From Lepturacanthus savala (taxonomy: Eukaryota > Chordata > Actinopteri > Scombriformes > Trichiuridae): a stretch of 64,000 nucleotides of DNA. The stretch covers positions 3,571,727 to 3,635,726 of the forward strand of contig CM060478.1 in the NCBI GenBank assembly GCA_030544235.1. The letters run 5' to 3'. The notes beneath the pieces are model-generated. The model was not told where the DNA came from, ran no database searches, and saw only the letters and a program-made list of their open reading frames with translations. Position numbers and translations under genes: made by a program. Positions 1 through 10,300 of this stretch are shown here, in pieces; within the stretch, counting starts at the first letter, position 1; every line of letters starts with the position of its first letter.

Positions 1-590
1 TCTCTTCTGTTTACTGCTGATATGCTGTAGTCATTTAATTGTCTTTACTGCACTGTAACATTGTTCTTGTGTTGTTTTTAAGTTTTGATTTTTCCCCTTT
101 TAATCAACTGTTAAATCTGTTAAATCTGCATTTACTAATCCACAATAATCAATAGATTAATCAACTACCAGAATAATGTTGCTCTAATTTGTGGGTTTTA
201 TAGGTTTATTGCACATTAAGATGGAAATAAATGTCCCTCTAGAGAACAGATTATGTTGGATGCAAACCTGCCAAAACATAAAATATTTAGGAAAAACTTA
301 TCAATACTAATAATCAATAGATTAATTGGCTATAATTGGCTATCAAAACGAATAGTTAGTTGTAGCCCTACTTGTGTTTTAAAACTCAAATCACAACTTC
401 AGCCTCCTGGGAAACAGATTATGTTCAAAATATAACTGTCAATCATTTGGAAAACTTATTGATACCAATAATCAATAGATTAACTGACTATCAAGAAAGA
501 ATAGTTAGTTTCAGCCCTACTTGTGTTTTAAAACTCATATCACAGCTTCAGCCTCCTCCTCCCTGACTCATAACAATCCCGCTGCTTCCT
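1..590. repeat. Intergenic/intronic stretch with tandemly repeated fragments of the GATTAATC element
   Basis: No exon was recognised here; in particular, the exon expected to encode the later ZIC zinc fingers is absent. The stretch from about 243 to 560 is a rough tandem repeat with a period near 150-168 bp. The string AACAGATTATGTT occurs at about 245 and again at about 413, and the phrase CCCTACTTGTGTTTTAAAACTCA occurs near 367 and near 516. Each unit contains an end of the dispersed GATTAATC element (AATCAATAGATTAA ... GTAGCCCTA). Confidence 0.6.
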
Positions 591-599
591 GTCACCTTG

Positions 600-1830
600 C
601 GTGACTCCTGGTCCCCGCACACGCGTGATTCCTCGAGGAAACGAGGTGGCAAGGGAGCAGGGGGAGGGCGGATGCGCCTTCGGAGCTGAACGGGGCCCTC
701 GTAAACATGGAGGGGGGAATCCTCCCCGCACACTGAGAACATTCTCTATTAACCCTGTTTCTTTCTTTTCTTTCTTCTCCGTGCGTGTCAGCGGGGATGT
801 GCGGGATGAAACTCGAGCGAGAGAGGGGAGTAGGGAGGGGGGTAAACACTACAAACACACACACACTCACGCACACGCGCGTGAACCACCCGCACAATCG
901 TGACAGCCTACCCGTGTGCGTGCGCGTGTGGATCTTCAGGTTCTCGGAGCGTGCGAACATCTTGCCGCAGTTGGGAAACGCGCACGAGAACGGCTTCTCC
1001 CCGGTGTGCACGCGTATGTGGTTGATGAGTTTGTATTTGGCTTTGAACGCCTTGCCTCCCCGCAGACACTCGTCCCACATGCACACATGACTGAGCGTCT
1101 CCAGCCCCGCAGCGACGTGCTCGGTGGTGACGTGGTCCACCAGCTCGTGCATGGAGCCGAAACTTTGGTCGCAGACCACGGACGTCCCCGCGCGCCCGAG
1201 CCTGCCCTGTCTCGGGGAAGTTCGGTCGATCCATTTGCACACCAGCTCCGTCTTGACGGCGGGGCCTTTGGAGAAATCCAGCAGGTCGTCCGCCGTCCCG
1301 CCGCCGCCGCCGCCGGCCCCGCACTCGGCGGACCCGCACACGCCGCCCGCGGGTCTCTGGGAGACGATGCGCGACGCGCCGGAGTTGTTGTTCCCCAGCG
1401 GAGAGACGAGGCCATTGTGCCTGGCCGCTCCGGCCGCCCGCTTCATGCTCGGCGCGGCGGGCTGCTGGCTGGCCCCCCGCTTCCCCCCCACTCCGCTCCT
1501 GTCGCCGCAAAAAAAACCCGCACCCGAGGAGATAAAAGGGGGAGAAAAAATAAAAAAAATCCGGCCGGGAGACGCGTTCGCCGCCGTGCCGCGTCCTGCT
1601 TTCCTGCGTGTTTCGGAGAGCGCATGCGGCGGTGTCTTTACCCCCCGCTGCTCGGCGTTAGATCCCGAGAGTCGCAGCCTCCATGCTTTTATTTACTGAG
1701 TGAATGGAGGTGAACGGAGGCGAAGGAATCGGCGCGGCCGCGGCCCAATACTCCGCAAGCGCGTCCTCCGCTCGTCTCCTTGTCTCCTCCGTCGTCTCCT
1801 ACCGCTGATTCCTCTGCAACTAGAGCTGCG
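600..1830. promoter_or_regulatory. CpG-rich block spanning the zic first exon and promoter
   Basis: CpG density is visibly higher than anywhere else in the window (for example CCGCCGCCGCCG near 1301 and GCGGCCGCGG near 1733). The block covers the coding exon, its 5' leader and the start of the intron. The minus-strand promoter should lie around 1500-1830. No convincing TATA box was fixed. A CpG island over the first exon is usual for developmental transcription factors. Confidence 0.6.
912..1446 (-). CDS. ZIC-family zinc-finger transcription factor, first coding exon (partial gene)
   Basis: ZIC proteins are nuclear C2H2 zinc-finger factors of neural and axial patterning. The exon encodes 178 residues. 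A short basic, Gly/Ala-rich N-terminus contains a poly-Gly run and the motif DDLLDFSKGP. Zinc finger 1 follows (C70, C92, H105, H110, with the Trp of CKWID), then finger 2 (C122, C127, H143, H147, CMWDEC) and finger 3 (C155, C160, H173, H177, ending HTRTHTG). The two Trp residues make the tandem CWCH2 signature of the ZIC/GLI group. The exon ends in phase 1 inside HTG at GTAGGC, where ZIC genes carry a conserved intron. The next exon (GEKPF..., fingers 4-5) is not within the remaining 900 bp, so it lies off the left edge. The frame is open upstream to about 1692, but the first ATG is at 1446, with A at -3. The N-terminus is much shorter than in ZIC1-3 and no ZOC motif is seen. The fish-specific zic6 type is my best guess for the subgroup, with zic4/zic5 possible. 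Confidence 0.85.
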
Positions 1831-2390
1831 GAGATTAGTCGATTAGTTGTATCCACGACTGCGTTGATGATCGATTTGAGTCATTTTTTAAAAAAGAAAA
1901 ATCTCTGATATGATTATTTTCAAAATAAAATAAGACTCGGATGTGAATGGGGAACCGCATTTTTATTTCTCAGTATCAGAGAGTCTAATCTGCGATGATT
2001 AGTTGATTAATCAATTAGTTGCCAATTATTACATTAATCAACAACTATTTTGGTAATAATAATAATAAAAAATCATTTTAAAGATAAAATTCCAGCTTCT
2101 AAAATATGATTATTTTCAAAATAAAATACAAAAATGGGTTTTAACTAAGACTTAGCTGTAAATGGGGACCCACATTTTTATTTCACAGTATTGGAGCTGC
2201 AACTATTAATTAATTAATAGATTGGTTGCCAACTGTAACATTAAACAACAACTACTTTGGTGATTGAGTTGAGTCATTTTTAAGATGAAAACTAGGAAAA
2301 TATAACTTTGGGAAGCACTGATAGACATTTTACACCATTTTATAAACCAACAAGGACTTTGATAATCAATTTGAGTTTGAATTGGAATTT
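1823..2390 (+). repeat. Three degenerate partial copies of the GATTAATC element in tandem
   Basis: Copies begin near 1823 (GAGCTGCGGAGATTAGTCGA), 1993 (GCGATGATTAGTTGATTAAT) and 2191 (GGAGCTGCAACTATTAATTA). Between them, a spacer is repeated about 197 bp apart: CAAAATAAAATA ... TGGGGA(A/C)C(C/G)(C/A)CATTTTTATTTC, at 1921-1970 and 2118-2183. The array therefore looks like a local duplication of element plus flank. Confidence 0.65.
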
Positions 2391-2409
2391 TCCTGCAGTC
2401 AGTCACGCT

Positions 2410-2690
2410 CCTTTAACTCCTGCAGCATCTGTGGCATCGTGTTGTGTAATAAAACTCCACATTTTCCAGCCTTTTATTGTGACCAGCAGAAACACCTGTG
2501 CAATAAACATTCTGTTTAATCAGCATCTCGCTGCTCTCCAGCTGTCAGGTGATGGATTATCTTGGCAAAGAAGAGCTCGAGAACACGGATTTAAACTAAT
2601 TGGTGAACAAAATGTGAGAAATTTCAGACAAAGAGTGTTTCCAGAAGGCTTTAATTAAAGTTTTGATGAGAACATTTCAGATTTTGACCT
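2410..2690 (+). repeat. Dispersed teleost repeat end (class not assigned)
   Basis: The string GCATCTGTGGCATCGTGTTG and the following 250 bp (…CCTTTTATTGTGACCAGCAG… and …GATGGATTATCTTGGCAAAG…) resemble a dispersed repeat that I recognise from many fish genomes. It carries no coding potential. The assignment is from memory of the motif and not from a search. Confidence 0.5.
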
Positions 2691-2699
2691 TCAGGCATC

Positions 2700-4020
2700 A
2701 GCCACATCTCTGGTTACTCTCCAATTGCTGTTATTTAAAAAAAGGCCATTATATCGCAATTGTTTCATGTTAAAGGGGCAGTCCGTGTTGTTTTAGAGCT
2801 GCAGAATCTAACTGAATGTTGGTGTTTCTTCTATTCTGTTCTTGTTTTGTTGTGATGTTCGTGTCATGCAGGCAATTTGTCTTCTTACCTACAACAATTA
2901 CAATAAATCACCTCTATTCCTCTTACCTGTTGACCTTTTTGACCTGAAATAGTAGGTAAACACAGCTTTAATTAAGGTTCTGTTCCACAATTGCGGCAAC
3001 TGGTTGACCTGAATGGAACCTTAATTAGCATCAGTGCTAACACCTGTGTTTTCCTACTGTTTCATATCAATATGGTTGCTGTTAAAATAGTGTATTATCA
3101 ATAATTCTGCCACATTATTGTGTTTGGGTGATAAATCATGTGTGTGAGAATTATATTTCCATGTCAAAAACACCAAATATCCCTTCTGAATAAGAAGTGG
3201 AGCAGTGCTGCTCTCTGTACCAATCTGCAGACAGCAAATATAGGTATTCCATAATAAATAATAAAACAAAAAGTAATTATATACAGGTTTTCCTTGTAGT
3301 TGGTGATCCAGTCTAACAGACTTAAAGGCAGAATTTAAAGGAAATATTCTGCAAGTTCTACAAAGGAAAACTGCATCAACTGGGAAAATTTGTTTCAAAG
3401 TGTTTTGACTGTGCAGCCTAATTTAATATTTTAAATTTAAGTTGATTTTTATAGACATTTATTGACCTTTTACCACTAAAAAATGCAGATCCTGGTCTCT
3501 ACTGCTGTGTATTAAACAGAGTTTTGAACAAAGTTCACTAAGTACAATCTTACAGTCGTCTTCCAGAGAAAATCTAATCTAATTTGATTTCTTATTTCAT
3601 TATGTCTGTATTTAAAAAAAAATTCCAAATAGATAATAAGTAAAATTAAATTAGTTAAATGAAATCAATCCTCAAGTATTATTTTGTAATATGAATATGA
3701 GTTTATGTATATTTATTTGAATTGTACCTTTAGAATGAGATATATGCTCTTATAGAATAAAATCAATTTCCTGTCTTAATAAAATAAATTATATTAATTT
3801 AAATGTAAGTTAATAAACATTAAACCACTGGTTTGGATTTGTAGAAGAAGAAATTTGAAGAAGTTATATTAAGTAAAAATGCATGAGGCCACATTCATAA
3901 TATCATGAATCTGAGGCCAAAATGAAGTTATGTTCTATGTGAGGACAATCATTCGATTGATAATTGATGATATATTGGATTAAATTGAACCAAATAATAT
4001 AGATCATACCATATCATTTT
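2700..4020. other. AT-rich intergenic stretch, nothing recognised
   Basis: No exon, RNA gene or clear repeat is visible. The stretch lies between the zic promoter and the vps8 promoter, so regulatory elements are possible, but no motif stands out. Confidence 0.5.
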
Positions 4021-4021
4021 A

Positions 4022-4160
4022 TACAGTGTAGTATTTAGCCATAGTACTGCAGTATTTAGCTGTCGTATTTAGTCGTAGTACTGTAGTATTTAGATGTATA
4101 ACTGTAGTATTTAGTGATAGTACTGTAATATTTGGCTTTAGCATTTAAAAGATAGTATTT
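4022..4160. repeat. Short degenerate minisatellite (TAGTACTGTAGTATTTAG)
   Basis: Variants of GTAGTATTTAG with TAGTACTG(T/C)AG recur about six times with a period of roughly 20-35 bp, immediately upstream of the vps8 promoter region. Confidence 0.6.
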
Positions 4161-4229
4161 ATAAAGAAAACGTTGCTCAACTAAAATAAACTAATGTTAT
4201 TTATTATTTTTTAACGCCCTGTCATTACG

Positions 4230-4377
4230 CTCCCGTCCAGTAGGGGGCGGCACGCATACGAACTCGCTGGTTAGCGAACCGCAAATAAATGTAGCGAAGA
4301 AGAAGAAAAACGTCAAAGCAGAAGAAAACGCAGAAGAAGAAGCAGCAGCAGCTCCGACTGTTGATGCTAACACAGAC
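4230..4377 (+). promoter_or_regulatory. vps8: vps8 proximal promoter / 5' leader
   Basis: The stretch just upstream of the first ATG contains a GC box (GGGGGCGG, 4243-4250) and a purine-rich GAAGAAGAAG leader. No TATA box is seen. The phrase CGTCCAGTAGGGGGCGG followed by a GAAGAAG run resembles a sequence met upstream of many fish genes, so part of the leader may be repeat-derived. Confidence 0.45.
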
Positions 4378-7300
4378 ATGTCGGAGTCTCCGGACACTCG
4401 CAGCCTCCTTTCTGCTTCTTCTCAGCTCAACCTGATGGAGGTGGACGCGGTGAGACGCTGCTGCTGTTGTTGTTTTTATTGTTGTTTTTGCTGTTGTTTT
4501 TCCTGTTGTTGATGGTGTCGTCACAGCGTCAGTTAACGTCATTTACCTGAGATGCTGCTGCTACTGAACGTTCTGCCTTTTCTCTGTGTGTCGTTAACAT
4601 ATCGTTAAATGGTTTAAAGTCAAAATTACCGACGCCAGTTAACGACGTGATCACGTGATGACGCCTTCTCCGTGTGTGTACGCGCGTGATGCAGAGAAGC
4701 TCAGGTGCTCAGAGTTTAAAGGTCCCAAATATGCACATTTCTGGGGTTTAATTCGTTTTGATCCCCCTAACATGATACACACACACACACATATATATAT
4801 ATATAATTCTCTCCCTTCAGCTGTTTATTCATACATGAACACTGTGTATAATCTGTATAAATAGACCGAAATGCTCCTACTCGAAATTAGATTGTATGTA
4901 TACGTGTGTGTGTATGTACACCATTTTATGAACCAAAGAAGTAATCAATTAATCCTTTCAGTGATCAATAGATTAATCGACTATCAGAATAGTCATTAGT
5001 CAAAGCCCTACTGGAAGACTTATTTAAGATGTCTGAGACAGTGGCAGCAGGTGGGTCGTGCTGAATTTCAGAGACAATTCCCTTGTGGTTCTCAGTGTGT
5101 TGCTTTTTTTGTTTGAACCAGTTTTGTGCTGATGAAACAGACTTCAAATCCTTCTCTCTAACTCTGGTTTTGCTCCACTTGTGTCCTCAGATCGATGATA
5201 AGGAGTTTGACATCCCCCAAGTGGACACACCTCCCACACTGGAGAGCATCCTCAACGAGGTCAAGTATATTTTTGCTGTACACACTTTGTCTTACATTTG
5301 CCAGATCTTCCTCCTTCTGTGAGCAGAATCTAGTCGAGGATACTCCTCTTTATTTTATTTATTTAACCTGAGGTGCGTTTGTGTCGTTGACCTGTGTCTG
5401 CAGCTGGAGGACGAGGAGGAGCCATTTGTTTTGGAGGACACATGCGTGCTGAACACAGACAACATGGACGCTCACTCCTGTGACACCTCCTCCCTGGCCA
5501 GCTCTGACAGCGGAGACCCAGCACACCTCAAACGGCATGAAGACACACACACACACTCGCAGATCTGTTGTTTTTGGGGGTTATAGCTACATATTTTCCA
5601 TCTTTTTTGTCTTCTGCCTGTGCTTGTTGCATGTACAGGATAATAAAGTGGAAAATTCCTTCTTTATTTGTGTGTGTAGGAAGAAGAGGACGGTGGATCT
5701 GAACGCCACGGTTCATGGATCTGTTCTCCGACACAGCTTATTAAAGGGCATCTCAGCTCAGATTGTCTCTGCTGCTGTAAGACACACATTTAAATGATTC
5801 CTTGTTCTTTATTTTAGCACTAGCTTCAAAATTCCATTTTTATGTTTGTATTTAAGCAGAGCTAGTGTCTTTGCTGATCCGGGCTGCATGTCCTCGTGAC
5901 AGATTTCTTGATAAAAATGCTGACAAAATTAGATAAGTTCCCCACAAGGGGGCAGAAGAGGACATACAGATGGTATTTTTTCTGGATACACACACCCTAA
6001 TACTGTATTTATCTTTTTTTTAAGGACAAAGTGGATGCTGGGCTTCCAACTGCTATAGTGAGTATTAGTTTATTTAACTAATCTGAACTGAGATGAACAT
6101 TTGGGACAGTGCTCCTCACTGATCCTATGATGATGGATGGCTGACTGCATTATTTAATTTATCTAAAGCAGCTTTAGAGACATGGGAAAGTAGTAATATT
6201 AATAATAACTTAGGGTAATATCTTATTTTATGTGTTTCTGTGTTCAGACGGTGTCTGGTGTGATCGCTGTGGGAACTTCTCATGGTCTGGCTCTGGTCTT
6301 CGGTGAGTCTGAACTTGAAATTCGCCTTCACGTTAAAAAAAAAATCCTACAAAGCAGATTATTCTGTCCTTGCTTGATGAGTTTTTAATGATTTCTATTG
6401 AGCAGTGCAATTGAATCCATTCTCGATGCTTTGTAAAATTGTAATATAACATACAAACAAAATCTAATCACTATCAGCTCTTTACAGTCTTTCCATGGAA
6501 TTCAAATGCCAATTTAAACTACTGTAGATCATTTCAATACTCAAATACAGCTAGGCTACATCACTTTAACTAGAAACATGTCTGCAGTGTAGCTAACCAA
6601 TTACATAATAATCTGTAAATGAATACTATTTAGGAAGTGCTATAAATTAAATGAAATTACATCTTTTAAATAAATCAGTCAGTGACAGACAATGTCTGTC
6701 AAAAAGTCCCAAACTTTTTAAAATACAGTTTTAAGAAGCATTCAACAGGTCTCTTAAATTATACGTTGTGTGTTCATGTTGGTTTCATGTCATTTAAAAC
6801 TCCATTTGTATAATTCTTTTTTAACAAAAATCACGATTTTGTGTGTTTTTGGACACGAAATGTCAAATAGTTTAACTGAATCTGAATATATAATCCATCT
6901 AGAATATAAAACTAGTTGATCGCATGTGTTTTTAATTATTTTAAAACCTTGTTTAGAGAATTAAACTATGTTGTACCAAGGGTTACACCACAAAACCACC
7001 ACTGGCCCTAAAATAAATATAATTCAAGTACACGGATGCATATAAAACTCATAAAACTATAAAAGTATAGTGAGCAATTATTTTACATTGAACAAGTTGT
7101 CATGACCTGCACAACATAATTCTAGAGGCATTCTAAACGCAGGAGATAACTTCACCTGCTGCTTAAAATACTAAATATAGATTAGTGACTAAATGTTTGG
7201 AATTGAAATGCATGAACAGCTGAGACAGCATTGTGTCATAATTTTGAAGGTCAATTAATAGTGTAAATATTTCTATTTATTTACATAAAGAAATTTCTAG

Positions 7301-10300
7301 GTGGTCTTATTTATATGTAAATTTTGATTCTGACCCACTCCGATGTACAGAAACTCAAAGATGACACGATCCGATCAACACACAAATCTGTTTTTTATTT
7401 TTAATCAGGCACCAATAAATTCCATCTTTCACATACTCAGTATTTACTTAAGACGATTTTGCGCTCCAACTCTAAAAAGTTGCTGTTTTCTTCAGCCGTT
7501 TATTAACACGCGTCAGTACATGGCGGCGTCGTTGATTTCCACCCTCAGCACGGCCTCTTCAGTGTTCGACATGGAGGCGTTGATGAAGAGGTTGCTTCCC
7601 TGGTAGCAGGCGGAGGAGCCGTCGCCCTTCATCCTCACGAAGCAGTCCTGGTTCCCGTTGTACATCATGTCGTAGAGGTTGTAGTCGGTGTTGATGCCTT
7701 GGTCGAAGATGCCTACGGCGAACCAGTTGGAGTAGAGGTTGTAGTCGTAGGGCACGGAGTACATGACAGCCAGGACCTGGTTGCTGTTGTACATCTGGGG
7801 GGTTTGGATGTCGTAGGTGAACACACCGACGGCGCCTCTGGCGACGCAGCTCGTCTTTTTGAACATTGCGTTGCCGGCGGAGCAGCCTTGCACCGTGGGC
7901 GGCAGGGGGACCTCACAGCAGCCGCTCTCTATGAACAACCTACACACACACACCAAATCAGACCACTTCGTACAGAATCAGAATCATCCCGTAGAGCAGG
8001 GCTGTCAAACTCTTCCCGGATCACATCAGTGTTATGGTTTCCCTTAAAAGACCAATTGTATAGACCATAATATAAATTCAGGGTTCCATTGTGTCCGGAG
8101 AACCTTGAAAATGAAGAGGGGGGGAAAAAGCCAAGGCACTCATCTATTATGCAATATATTTTTTATTTATTAACATGTACCTCTATTTTTATTTTATTTC
8201 ACACTTATTTAACCAGGAAGCACAGAAAAAACATTTACACATTCCAAAATTAGACAATTTTTAACTTAATTTTATTCTGTTTTACGTAAGCCACTGTTCC
8301 AACAAATACTCATTATCCAGGATAATGAAGATAAAGACTCTTGAATAAAGTCAATTTGACTGAATGATAGCTTTAATGCTAATTTAACCATGTTAAATCA
8401 CATTAATTTATGCTAATAATGAAAATTTAAACAATGCAAGCGCTTCAAATGAACATGTAATAGAATACTTAAAGTTTCCACTGCCATAGTTTTCCAGGAT
8501 AACGTAATAATTTCCAGGACATTTATCCTTTTTTTCTCATTTTAAACTGACTAAAAGGTTTAAAAACTCCAAAAGAATCCCCATTTTTTCCTCTTTTAAT
8601 ATAATGAAAAAATATTTTATTGTGGACTTTTAAGATTATTGTATTATTATTTAGTTATAGTTACATCCTTTGAATGGTAAATGGCTCGTTTTAGTTTTGG
8701 AATCTAAAGCTGGAATAAACATTGTGGTCGTTTTACAGCATCAACGACAATTAAAACTCCTATTTTCCCCAGTAAATGTTCCAGCAACTTGTATATTTGA
8801 GTGTTTTCAGTCGTTACCTGGGGTTGGTGAGAGCGAAGTACTGGGAGTTGTTGCTGAGTTCTACTGTGCAGGTACGATGAGGCATCGTGATGAGTTCAGG
8901 GAACCAGAGACAAACCAGGAAGGATCAGACGTCTGAGTTCGACTTTCTCACCTGAAATCACAATAAAGTCTTATTAAAAGACAAATAAAAAGGACACAGA
9001 CGATAATAATAAGAAAAACATTCAAAGTTGTGAAGGGTTTCAGAAATCTAGTTAAGATATTTAACTGCTCATTTGTCTTTGAATCTCAGAGGGAAACGTG
9101 GCTGATGTTCATTTATATGTAAAGGTTCTGCACTACAGCTTTAAGATGGAAAGGTGAAGGTCTGAAAACTGTTTGAATCGACTGACGTCAAAGTGACGTC
9201 ATGAGATATGCAGCTTTTCATCATTACTCACTGTCTTCTGCTGCAAATAAGTCAATATAACTAAATTATAGCAGCAGGTGAATCAATTGTTTTCTAATCT
9301 TATTAAAGAATCTACCTAAAAGTGAAAAGTTGATGGTTTTCTGAGATGAGGTATTTCTTTTCTGAATAAAACATGAAAAATAAGTTAACTAAATAAGATA
9401 ATCTCTGAACTCAGACTCTAACTATTGTAGTCTAGTTTTAGTCAAACAAAATCCAAAGTATATTTCAGTCTGGATTTTTTTTTAACTAAAACTAGACTGG
9501 AATACTTTGGATATTTTGGATTTGGACGTATTTCAGTCTAGTTTTAGTCGAGGAAAATCAAAAGTAGTTCAGTTTTAGTCAACGAAAATATGATGAACAC
9601 AGATTTGTTTTTAAAATAGATCAAATTGTTTAAAAAAAAAAAAAGTTTAATTACGAATCATCCGCACGCAGCAGTAATAATAAAGCTTCCTGTCTAAATA
9701 TGACACATTATGTGAATATAGGAACTCTAATTACCTTTTTTCCCCAAATATGAAGTGCTGAGGAGTTGATTTTCTCTGATTTGCAGGTTTAAAATAAGCC
9801 AAAAGCAGTAGTTTTCTCTGCCAGCTGTTGGTTGAGGGTTTGTGGATGATGTGGTGAAGTCATATGAGCTGCTGGCTTTTATTGACTCAGGTAATCAGGA
9901 CCTTTAGGCACCAGGTGACTCTCCCTCCTTATCACCCGTCCGGTATCGGCCGCCTCGCTCTCCTCCTCTGCTCCCGGACCTTTCCACCGCCTTATCGCCT
10001 TCGAACAATTGGACCTGGCTGATTGCATCAGTGCAGGCTTTTGTTTGAAGCCTTTTTTAAAAAAAGGATATAGAGTATTTGTACAGGGCAGGACATCGGG
10101 AGTCATGTTCACAGGGTGTGATTAAACAAGCACTGACTTCAAGAAATATTCATTATATAGATAGATGGATAAGATGGATAAGTCCTTTGTCATTATTCCT
10201 AGGAGGTACAAGGAAATTAGGGGTACTCCCACAGCAGCAACAAGTACAATGGAAGAAATTAGAAAGTTTAAATAACAGTACAGAAATATTTACAATCACA

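Noticed and set aside
1..900. Second zic exon (fingers 4-5)
   Set aside because: Looked for GEKPF-like and CxxxxC…HxxxH coding on the minus strand and found none.
912..1491. A longer zic product starting at 1491
   Set aside because: The codon at 1489-1491 is GTG, not ATG. The first ATG in the frame is at 1446 and has A at -3.
1124..1713. Long plus-strand open frames opposite the zic exon
   Set aside because: They are shadows of the GC-rich zinc-finger coding strand, with no family similarity and no splice or start context.
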